NCBI RefSeq assembly: GCF_020509005.1
Contig: NC_063019.1
Span: 1 to 64,000, forward strand
Source of the DNA: Fulvia fulva
Lineage: Eukaryota > Ascomycota > Dothideomycetes > Mycosphaerellales > Mycosphaerellaceae
Direction: 5' to 3'
Length of the DNA stretch: 64,000 nucleotides
In this document: piece after piece, positions 11,804-19,159 of the stretch
Layout of the letters: each line of letters opens with the position of its first letter
Numbering within the stretch: the stretch's first letter is position 1
Position numbers and translations under genes: made by a program
The notes under the pieces: generated by a model
Told to the model about the DNA's origin: nothing
The model's input: the letters and a program-made list of their open reading frames with translations, nothing else
The model's database searches: none

Positions 11804-12323
11804 TGTCATGGTCTCCCCACAGAGTGTACAGAAGGTGGGGACAGAAGAGCCTCAGAGTGCTCAGAAGTCGTCAAGAAGTGACAGTCCAGCTTGGTGTGTG
11901 AGCGCCAAGAATCACATGCCCCGCAACATTCACTACGGGACCCAGCCCTCCAAATTCACCCCTCTACCAAACCTTGACAGATTCACTTCGGCTCGTGACT
12001 GTGTGACTCACGGCACTCCCGCGAGCACCCGCGACTGCGCTGGACCCTGGAAGAAGCACGTGGAAGACTCGGAACGTAGGGCAGGTTGGAATAAGGTTTT
12101 GAGCAAAGCTGCTGAGCGCGGCTTCGCACGGGTTAGCCCTGTTGATGCGGGGACACGCACTCGCGAGGGTCGCGTATAAATATCTGGCCTTCCCCAGGCC
12201 TCTCTTGCTTTCTTCGTCTTTTGTTTTGTGTAGCAATCATACCATACCCTTTTGCATCTGCACTTCGCACCTGCATTCTCGCTTTCACCCTTGCATCTCA
12301 CAGGCCAGGCTCTCGCCCTGACA
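11804..12323 (+). repeat. Gypsy-1 5' LTR (520 bp)
   Basis: Starts TGTCA and ends TGACA, short inverted termini typical of LTRs. A TATA box (TATAAATA) lies at 12175-12182. Bases 11808-12179 form an open frame that duplicates the last 124 codons of pol because the pol frame runs into U3 of the 3' LTR. GTCTTTTGT at 12216-12224 is complementary to the bases just inside the LTR. Confidence 0.95.
12175..12182 (+). promoter_or_regulatory. TATA box of the Gypsy-1 5' LTR
   Basis: TATAAATA in the middle of the LTR, expected to direct element transcription starting some 30-45 bp downstream. The corresponding bases in the 3' LTR (17946-17953) contain the TAA that ends pol. Confidence 0.75.
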
Positions 12324-12325
12324 TC

Positions 12326-12334
12326 ACAAAAGAC
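12326..12334 (+). promoter_or_regulatory. Candidate self-priming primer-binding site of Gypsy-1
   Basis: ACAAAAGAC, 2 bp inside the 5' LTR, is the exact reverse complement of GTCTTTTGT at 12216-12224, about 41 bp after the TATA box start. I see no 3'-tRNA complement beginning TGG at the usual place. In Tf1/sushi-type chromoviruses the mRNA 5' end folds back to prime at such a site; that is inferred here, not shown. Confidence 0.5.
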
Positions 12335-12365
12335 CAACAAACCGTCAACCACTCGAGTCATCCTC

Positions 12366-13526
12366 ATGGGTGACCACGCCACCGATAGAGGTGTCAACCT
12401 CGACAACCAAGACACTCCATTCCACTTCAGTGAGTGGACTGACATCCCCTTCTCGAACGCCGCTGCCTTCGGTGCCTGGGCAAACGCCAACCCCGACACC
12501 GCCTACGCTCTCATCAACCGCACCGTCTCCTCTTTCCGCGAGACCGCCCAGCAGGTCGAGCAAGCAAACAACCAAGCAACATACCTTCAAGGTATTGTGA
12601 ACACCTTCCAGAACCTCGCCCCGCACGCCGACGACAACCGCCGCCAGCACTTCTCCAAGAAGGTCAACGACCCAGACGAGTTCGACGGCAACAAGAGCAA
12701 GTTTGAGGCATTTGAGACACAGCTCACCATCAAGCTGTTGGCTAATGCCGACCACTTTCCGCAAGAGAAGGACAAAGTCACGTACGTCTTCTCCCTCCTT
12801 CGGGGAGACGCCGCGGCTCAGGTACAACACTACATCGACAACGCCACGCAGACTATCGGCTGCCCGGACGTCCTCACCTTGATGCAGGACCTCCGTGCTG
12901 CCTTTGGTGATCCAGACCGTAGAGCCACCGCCCAGAACGCCATCCACAACCTCCTCCAGAAGAACAAGAGCTTCGCCGAGTACCTCGCGGCCTTCAACCG
13001 CGACATCGGGTTCACCGGCTACAACGAAGAGACCAAGAAGAGCACTCTCCGCCGTGGTTTGTCAGCAGAGCTTCTTCGAGCCCTCGAGGACAAGGACGTC
13101 GGTGCTATGAGCTTCCGTGAGCTCGTCGAGACCTGCCAGCGCCTCGACTCCAACATGAAACACACCGCCTCTCTCCTCGCTTCCCGTTCTCAAGGTCGTC
13201 AGCCTCGTGGTCCCGGAAGCCACTTCGCTGCTCCACTAGGCGCCGCCGCTCCTACGGCTCTCCCTCCCGTCTCTGTAGGTGACGCTATGGATCTCAGCGC
13301 TGGTGCCGCCGTCCCTCGAGTCCAGGGCCTCGTCAACGGTAAGCTCACTCCCGAAGAGAAGCTTCGCCGTCGCCAGGCCGGACTCTGCACCTACTGCGGC
13401 GGTCCAGGCCACATCGCAGCCAACTGTCCGCAGCTCGCTGCCCGTAACGCCCGCAACCCGGTTCGCGGCGCTGTCGGCGCTATCGAGCCTGCTCCTGCTG
13501 CTCCCGCTGAGCAGGGAAAAGCCTAG
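12366..13526 (+). CDS. gag: Gypsy-1 Gag polyprotein
   Basis: 386-residue capsid/nucleocapsid protein that would form the virus-like particle. I start it at the first ATG after the LTR (12366, MGDHATDRG), because the upstream in-frame ATG at 12252 lies inside the LTR. The central region (VNDPDEFDGNKSKFEAF, then LLQKNKSFAEYLAAFNRDI) fits the Retrotrans_gag capsid fold. A single zinc knuckle CTYCGGPGHIAANC (CX2CX4HX4C) sits near residue 340, followed by a Pro/Ala-rich tail. The TAG at 13524-13526 comes 3 nt after a GGGAAAA slippery run leading into pol. No intron is needed. The Gypsy-2 copy differs by Val for Ala in the knuckle. Confidence 0.93.
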   Translation: MGDHATDRGVNLDNQDTPFHFSEWTDIPFSNAAAFGAWANANPDTAYALINRTVSSFRETAQQVEQANNQATYLQGIVNTFQNLAPHADDNRRQHFSKKVNDPDEFDGNKSKFEAFETQLTIKLLANADHFPQEKDKVTYVFSLLRGDAAAQVQHYIDNATQTIGCPDVLTLMQDLRAAFGDPDRRATAQNAIHNLLQKNKSFAEYLAAFNRDIGFTGYNEETKKSTLRRGLSAELLRALEDKDVGAMSFRELVETCQRLDSNMKHTASLLASRSQGRQPRGPGSHFAAPLGAAAPTALPPVSVGDAMDLSAGAAVPRVQGLVNGKLTPEEKLRRRQAGLCTYCGGPGHIAANCPQLAARNARNPVRGAVGAIEPAPAAPAEQGKA

Positions 13527-16500
13527 GTCTTCCTCATCGACGCGATGAAGACCAAGAACAACGTTTACCGAAAGTGAAGAGAGGAAAGAAGTTGAGGATC
13601 AATACAGCACAGCTAGACCTGTACGACGAGACGGGCAAGGACCACGCTTGCAAACCGTTCGTCACGAATGTAAATATCGGCTCAAAGAAACTCTCTTCTT
13701 CCAATCTCACTCTCATGGACACTGGCGCACTAGGCGAGTCTTTTATGGACTATAAACTCGCGACCTCTCTCAACCTCGAACCCCAGGAACTGAAGTACCC
13801 TCGCACCCTTGAACTCTTTGACGGCACGGAGACTACCACTGGTAAGATTACTCATGTTGTACACACGTCAATCACCCTCGGAGGCAAGCGTATGTCGATC
13901 ACCAGCTTCCTTACGTCCCTACCGCATCAGAAGTTTATCCTCGGCCTCCCCTGGTTCAGACGACACCGACCTATCATCGACTGGACTTCCCTTACTGTCA
14001 GCTTCCCTCCAGAAGTTCCTCCGGCACCTCCGCCTTCTCCGCCGCCTCAGCGCGGTCCTGAGTATACCAAGATCTTCCAGGTGAACGCCGCTGCCTTCAC
14101 CACTGCTGCTAAGCAGCCCAAAGCTCAAGTCTTCGCCGCCTCTCTCCGCGATATCGACATCGCCCTCGAGAAGCTCGACAAGAAGCGTACACCTACCGAC
14201 CCTGCTACGAAGGTCCCTCCTTGGGCACACCACATCCTCCACGTATTCGATGCTAAAGCCGCAGACGAGCTGCCTCCTCATCGCCCTCACGACCACGAGA
14301 TTGAGCTAGAAGAAGGTGCAGAGACACCGTTCGGACCGTTATATTCTATGTCCCGAGAAGAGCTTATCGTCCTCAAGAGATACCTCGAAGAGAACCTAAA
14401 GAAGGGGTTCATTCGAGCGAGCCGTTCCAGCGCTGGCAGTCCCGTCATGTTCGTCAAGAAGCCCGGTGGTGGTCTACGCTTCTGCGTAGACTACCGAGGC
14501 TTGAACGCTGTTACAAAGAAGAACCGCTACCCCATACCGTTGATTCAGGAGACGCTCGAGCGCCTCTCTAAGGCCAAGTACTTCACCAAGCTCGATGTCA
14601 TCGCTGCGTTCAACAAGTTACGAATGGCAGAAGGACACGAGTATCTCACAGCCTTCCGTACTCGCTACGGGCTGTTCGAGTCGCTCGTTATGCCCTTCGG
14701 CGTTTGTAACGGGCCTAGTACCTTCCAGAACTTCATTAACGACATCCTTCAGGAGTTCCTCGATCAGTTCTGCACTGCCTACATCGACGACATCCTAGTC
14801 TACAGCGAGACCAAGGAGGAGCACCGCGAGCACGTCTGTAAGGTCCTTCAGAAGCTCGCAGACGCCGGCTTGCAGCTCGACATCGACAAGTGCGAGTTTG
14901 AGAAGACCGAAGTCAAGTTCCTTGGTTTGATCATTACCGCAGACGGCATCAAGATGGACCAAGAGAAGATAGACGCTATCGTCGAATGGGATGCTCCTAC
15001 GAACGTCAAAGAGGTCCAGGGTTTCCTAGGCTTTGCCAACTTCTACCGCCGCTTCATCCACGCATTTTCGGGCGTGGTACGCCCTTTGACGAAGCTCACG
15101 CGCAAGGGTGAGAAGTTCGCCTGGACCGACGAATGCCAGGAGGCTTTTGACTTGCTCAAAGCGAAGTTTGTTGAGAACCCGCTTCTACGGCACTTCGATT
15201 TCGAACTGGAGACCCGTGTAGAGACCGACGCATCCGACGGCGTGGTGGGCGGTGTCCTGCTACAACGCCGCTCGCCTGAATCCCCCTGGTTACCTGTCGC
15301 CTGCCTCTCCAAGAAGATGACCGCCACGGAGTGTAACTACGAGATCTACGACAAGGAGCTTCTCGCCATCGTCAAAGCTTTCGAAGAGTGGCGCCCCGAG
15401 CTCGAAGGCTCTGCTATGCCCGTCCAAGTAAGCTCCGACCATAAGAACCTCGTCTACTTTATGAAGAGCAAGCTGCTCAATCGTCGCCAGGCCCGCTGGA
15501 GCGAGTTCCTCTCCCGGTTCAACTTCGTGATCTCGTACACGCCCGGCAAGGCCAACTCGATGGCCGACGCCCTTACCCGCCGCCCTGGTGACTCTCCAGT
15601 TGATCGAAGAGGGGGCCGGCAAATCGCAGGGCAACAAGTCATCAAAGAGCACAACCTCTCTTCCGAGCTTCGAGAGTACCTATCGAATGGCCAGCCTACG
15701 CTCGCCGCTTCCTTTGCTACTCTCGTGCTCGCTCCTGCCTACCTTGACGAGAGTGACGATGAATCCGAGCCTGAAGAATACGCCTCGGACGCTGAGGACT
15801 TGAACGACGATGAAGAGGGCTCAGTAACGACCGACGGCTCATCCGAATCAGACTTTGAGGGGTTTGATAATGAGGAGCAGCCCGAAGGCATCATGGCACG
15901 AGTACGAACAGCGTACGATGCCGACATAGACGCCCAAGAGTTAGTTCAGGCCCTTGAATCTGGCGCGAGGACATTCCCGGGCTTCTCGCTGTCCGAGTGC
16001 GAGCTCCAGGAAGGTGTCGTCTACTTCCGTAAGAAGCTTTACGTACCGCAGCCCGAAGGCTCTAATATCCGAGCTGAGATTCTTCAAATCATCCACGACT
16101 CCGCCTCTGGGGGTCACCCAGGCGTAGCCAAGACCCACAAGCTCCTCGCTAGGTATTACTGGTGGCCGCATTCCTGGAAGGACGTCCGCCGCTACGTGCT
16201 GAACTGCGCTGCTTGCCGAAGAGCCAAAGCTAACCGCCACCGTCCCCACGGTCTCTTGCACCCTCTCCCGGCTCCTGATCGTCCGTGGAAGCACATCACT
16301 ATGGACTTTATCACCGATCTTCCTCACGGCAAGACCTTCAGCGGCGTGAAAGCAAAGGCCCTTCTAGTGATCGTGGACCGTCACTCCAAGGACCGGTACA
16401 TGATCCCGTGCTGGAGCATGACCGCAAAGGAGACTGCTCGCTTGTTCTACGAATTCGTCTGGCGCTTTCAAGGCCTCCCGGATAGCATCACCTCTGACAG

Positions 16501-17950
16501 AGGCACCCAGTTCATCTCGCACTTCTGGAAGCGTCTGTGTGCTATCCTGGGCATCAAGCATAACCTCTCGACCAGTTTTCAGCCACAGACCGACGGCCAG
16601 ACCGAAATTACGAACGCTATCCTCGAGCAGGTCCTTCGTTGCTTCGTCGACTACCACCAGAAGGATTGGCCTCAGCATATCCCTGCGGTGGAGTTCGCTA
16701 CTCGTAACTGGGACTCGGAGACTACTGGCTACTCTCCCTTCTATACTACGAGAGGTTACCACCCTCGTACAGGCATGGAACCAGAAGAACCTCTCCCGCC
16801 TACCGAAGACGCAAACGAGCAAGCAGCAGACGAGTTCGCTACTATGCTCTCACAGATCCATGAAGAAGTTCACGACGAGATGGTGTACGCACAAGCAATC
16901 TACGAGGATCAAGCCAATCGTCGTCGCCAGCCAGCTCCCGACTACCAAGTAGGCGATATGGTCTACCTCAACTCCAAGAACATCAAGACAGACCGCCCCT
17001 CCAAGAAGCTGAACTGGAAGAACCTAGGTCCTTTTGAGATCACCGAGCGTATCAGTTCACACGCCTACCGTCTAGCTCTTCCTGCGAACATAAAGATCCA
17101 CGACGTCTTCCATCCCGTACGCCTTCGGCCGGCGGCTGAGGACCCATTCCCGAACCAAAACCAAGACATGCCAGGTCCTCCCGATGAAGTAGAAGTCGAC
17201 GAGCCTGTTAACCTACCTTCTGACGACTATGCCGTCCGCAAGATCCGGGGAATCCGCGTAGAGCCCAACGACGTTGAAGGACTACCGCCGATCAAGTATG
17301 AAGTCGAATGGCAAGGTTGCCCTGAGTGGGATACCTCATGGGAACCTATCCAACATATCATCTTCAATCGTCAAGCAATCGAAGAATACCACGCCCGCGC
17401 AGACGGCCCAGAAGTCAACATCGGCAGGCTCTTCGAATCTGAGCTTTTCGACGGGGCTTACCAATGGTGTATCGACCATGACATCAGGCCTAGGCCTGGT
17501 ACTGAAGCTGAACATCCTCGATATGTGGAACTACTACGGCTTCGTAGGAACTCAGCTTTGTTCGGGGGGGCTACTGTCATGGTCTCCCCACAGAGTGTAC
17601 AGAAGGTGGGGACAGAAGAGCCTCAGAGTGCTCAGAAGTCGTCAAGAAGTGACAGTCCAGCTTGGTGTGTGAGCGCCAAGAATCACATGCCCCGCAACAT
17701 TCACTACGGGACCCAGCCCTCCAAATTCACCCCTCTACCAAACCTTGACAGATTCACTTCGGCTCGTGACTGTGTGACTCACGGCACTCCCGCGAGCACC
17801 CGCGACTGCGCTGGACCCTGGAAGAAGCACGTGGAAGACTCGGAACGTAGGGCAGGTTGGAATAAGGTTTTGAGCAAAGCTGCTGAGCGCGGCTTCGCAC
17901 GGGTTAGCCCTGTTGATGCGGGGACACGCACTCGCGAGGGTCGCGTATAA
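13511..17950 (+). CDS. pol: Gypsy-1 Pol: protease, RT, RNase H, integrase, chromodomain
   Basis: Expressed as Gag-Pol by frameshift; no ATG opens the frame, and the GTG at 13574 is not a credible eukaryotic start. From 13574 (1458 residues): aspartic protease with DTGA near residue 50; RT with RFCVDYRGLNAVT, GVCNGPSTFQNF and YIDDILVY near residue 405; RNase H from ETDASDG (about 550); integrase HHCC near 840-890 and a DDE core with MDFITDLP, SDRGTQF and DGQTEITN; chromodomain near 1220-1285 (KYEVEWQGCPEWDTSWEP), expected to steer integration to marked chromatin. The last 124 codons lie in U3 of the 3' LTR and the stop falls inside the TATA box. Confidence 0.94.
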   Translation, partial: AGKSLGLPHRRDEDQEQRLPKVKRGKKLRINTAQLDLYDETGKDHACKPFVTNVNIGSKKLSSSNLTLMDTGALGESFMDYKLATSLNLEPQELKYPRTLELFDGTETTTGKITHVVHTSITLGGKRMSITSFLTSLPHQKFILGLPWFRRHRPIIDWTSLTVSFPPEVPPAPPPSPPPQRGPEYTKIFQVNAAAFTTAAKQPKAQVFAASLRDIDIALEKLDKKRTPTDPATKVPPWAHHILHVFDAKAADELPPHRPHDHEIELEEGAETPFGPLYSMSREELIVLKRYLEENLKKGFIRASRSSAGSPVMFVKKPGGGLRFCVDYRGLNAVTKKNRYPIPLIQETLERLSKAKYFTKLDVIAAFNKLRMAEGHEYLTAFRTRYGLFESLVMPFGVCNGPSTFQNFINDILQEFLDQFCTAYIDDILVYSETKEEHREHVCKVLQKLADAGLQLDIDKCEFEKTEVKFLGLIITADGIKMDQEKIDAIVEWDAPTNVKEVQGFLGFANFYRRFIHAFSGVVRPLTKLTRKGEKFAWTDECQEAFDLLKAKFVENPLLRHFDFELETRVETDASDGVVGGVLLQRRSPESPWLPVACLSKKMTATECNYEIYDKELLAIVKAFEEWRPELEGSAMPVQVSSDHKNLVYFMKSKLLNRRQARWSEFLSRFNFVISYTPGKANSMADALTRRPGDSPVDRRGGRQIAGQQVIKEHNLSSELREYLSNGQPTLAASFATLVLAPAYLDESDDESEPEEYASDAEDLNDDEEGSVTTDGSSESDFEGFDNEEQPEGIMARVRTAYDADIDAQELVQALESGARTFPGFSLSECELQEGVVYFRKKLYVPQPEGSNIRAEILQIIHDSASGGHPGVAKTHKLLARYYWWPHSWKDVRRYVLNCAACRRAKANRHRPHGLLHPLPAPDRPWKHITMDFITDLPHGKTFSGVKAKALLVIVDRHSKDRYMIPCWSMTAKETARLFYEFVWRFQGLPDSITSDRGTQFISHFWKRLCAILGIKHNLSTSFQPQTDGQTEITNAILEQVLRCFVDYHQKDWPQHIPAVEFATRNWDSETTGYSPFYTTRGYHPRTGMEPEEPLPPTEDANEQAADEFATMLSQIHEEVHDEMVYAQAIYEDQANRRRQPAPDYQVGDMVYLNSKNIKTDRPSKKLNWKNLGPFEITERISSHAYRLALPANIKIHDVFHPVRLRPAAEDPFPNQNQDMPGPPDEVEVDEPVNLPSDDYAVRKIRGIRVEPNDVEGLPPIKYEVEWQGCPEWDTSWEPIQHIIFNRQAIEEYHARADGPEVNIGRLFESELFDGAYQWCIDHDIRPRPGTEAEHPRYVELLRLRRNSALFGGATVMVSPQSVQKVGTEEPQSAQKSSRSDSPAWCVSAKNHMPRNIHYGTQPSKFTPLPNLDRFTSARDCVTHGTPASTRDCAGPWKKHVEDSERRAGWNKVLSKAAERGFARVSPVDAGTRTREGRV
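13514..13520 (+). promoter_or_regulatory. Minus-1 programmed frameshift site G GGA AAA
   Basis: In gag register the bases read caG GGA AAA gcc tag, a canonical X XXY YYZ heptamer. The pol frame, one base back, is open from 13511 (after TGA 13508-13510) through 17950, so gag and pol overlap only over 13511-13526, exactly around the heptamer. The same site is at 37675-37681 in Gypsy-2. Confidence 0.85.
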
Positions 17951-18094
17951 ATATCTGGCCTTCCCCAGGCCTCTCTTGCTTTCTTCGTCTTTTGTTTTGT
18001 GTAGCAATCATACCATACCCTTTTGCATCTGCACTTCGCACCTGCATTCTCGCTTTCACCCTTGCATCTCACAGGCCAGGCTCTCGCCCTGACA
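17575..18094 (+). repeat. Gypsy-1 3' LTR (520 bp)
   Basis: Appears identical to the 5' LTR over 520 bp, so insertion is recent. The first 376 bases also encode the pol C-terminal extension. Confidence 0.95.
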
Positions 18095-18789
18095 ATATCA
18101 CTACCCCGTTAGCCCCCGCTCCTAGCCGGTCTCGTCGCGCTACGTCGTGTCCTCTCTTCCTATACTGCTCCTACTAGACGGTACTGTTCTAGCTAGCCCT
18201 TCTCTAGTATCTAGTTTGTAATGCGCCGTAGGTCCTTAGCGTTATTAAGAAGTGCCCTAATCGTCCGGTTCCTCGCCTTTACTATCCACTCCCCCCTTCC
18301 TAGCGACTACCTCGGATAGACGAGGAGTACGTACCGTACGTTCTAGGAACGATAGCCGTAGGGGTAGCTAGTATTTGTATATCCTAGAACCTTCCTCTAT
18401 AATAGGTACCCCTAGAGGCCGATGTGTTCGCTTCGTAGTTAGGTTACTATACTACTCTATGCCCTCGTAAGGCGGTAGTAGATAAGCTTCGGGGGGTACT
18501 TAACCGCGGATTTTGTAGCTAACTATTCCTTAGGTTGTCCCGCTAGCTAAGGGCGTCTACTATACCCTACAACCTAGTTGTTCTACCTCTCTTTCTATAG
18601 TTGCTCTATAAACGATTTCTTACCTTCCTATTATATTACTAGCTATTCGTCCCTTGCCCGGTAGTTCGGCTCGTTTCCGGGTCGAATGCCCTTATACGCT
18701 AGTACTAATTCGCGGACCCTTACGACTATACTAGCGATGACCTTCTATACTAGGTACTGTGCCGACTTACCTAAGTAGGAGGTCCGTAG
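18095..18789 (-). mobile_element. LINE B fragment: ORF2 C-terminal region
   Basis: Collinear with LINE A 661-1350 and strongly RIPed. At 18491-18496 it has six G where LINE A has seven, which shows that LINE A suffered the frameshift. It ends at the Copia-1 target duplication CGTAG (18785-18789). Confidence 0.9.
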
Positions 18790-18996
18790 TGTCGCGATCC
18801 GAGCGTGCACATGGGCAACATCCCATCATCAAAACTTGAGGCCACGTACGCTAAGAATCAGGTGACTGATTAGTCACCTGCAGCCTCTTCAAGAGCAACA
18901 CTTGTCCATTCTAGATAGACACATGCAATACACAACCTGCTTTTGAAACACCCTATATGAGCCCGTACAATAACTTCCCACACTTCTAACGTGATA
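18790..18996 (+). repeat. Copia-1 5' LTR (207 bp)
   Basis: Identical by eye to 25393-25599. It includes a perfect inverted repeat CAGGTGAC / GTCACCTG (18859-18866 and 18873-18880) whose centre reads TGACTGATTAGTCA, which resembles paired bZIP half-sites. Confidence 0.95.
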
Positions 18997-19012
18997 GTTA
19001 TGAGCCCGGTTA
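18997..19012 (+). promoter_or_regulatory. Copia-1 primer-binding site, tRNA anticodon-arm type
   Basis: GTTATGAGCCCGG follows the LTR directly; its complement CCGGGCTCATAAC reads as the 5' anticodon strand and CUCAUAA loop of a CAT-anticodon tRNA. Copia of Drosophila and yeast Ty5 prime from half of initiator tRNA-Met; the same is inferred here. Copia-2 has the same core. Confidence 0.6.
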
Positions 19013-19159
19013 GCGCTCACTAACATTCGCTGCGACAAGGAAGCCCCAAAGCAGAGTTTGCATCGTCACAGCACTACTGCTACAACCAGTGCAGTAGTAT
19101 CCCCTAGGCCTAGTGAACCCGCGTGGAACTTTCACCAGCCTACAACCCATTTTGCAGTT

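Larger units (their letters stand above)
11804..18094 (+). mobile_element. Gypsy-1: intact chromodomain Gypsy retrotransposon
   Basis: A 6291-bp element with two 520-bp LTRs (TGTCATGG...CCTGACA) that look identical by eye, flanked by the 5-bp duplication ATATC (11799-11803 and 18095-18099). Inside LINE B its removal restores the LINE 3' UTR. It has a 42-bp leader, gag, a minus-1 frameshift site, pol with integrase and chromodomain, and a G7 polypurine run (17564-17570) before the 3' LTR. No disabling change is seen and base composition is GC-rich against RIPed surroundings, so it arrived recently. Gypsy-2 at 33101-39391 is a near-identical inverted copy. Confidence 0.96.

Noticed and set aside
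12345..12947. 200-codon antisense frame opposite Gypsy gag.
   Set aside because: Codon-bias shadow of the GC-rich gag; Val/Leu/Gly-rich with no recognisable domain or start context.
13574..13576. GTG at 13574 as start of a separate pol ORF (and TTG 19058, GTG 58733 for the Copia frames).
   Set aside because: Not credible eukaryotic starts; pol is reached by frameshift and the Copia ORFs have good ATGs at 19160 and 58559.
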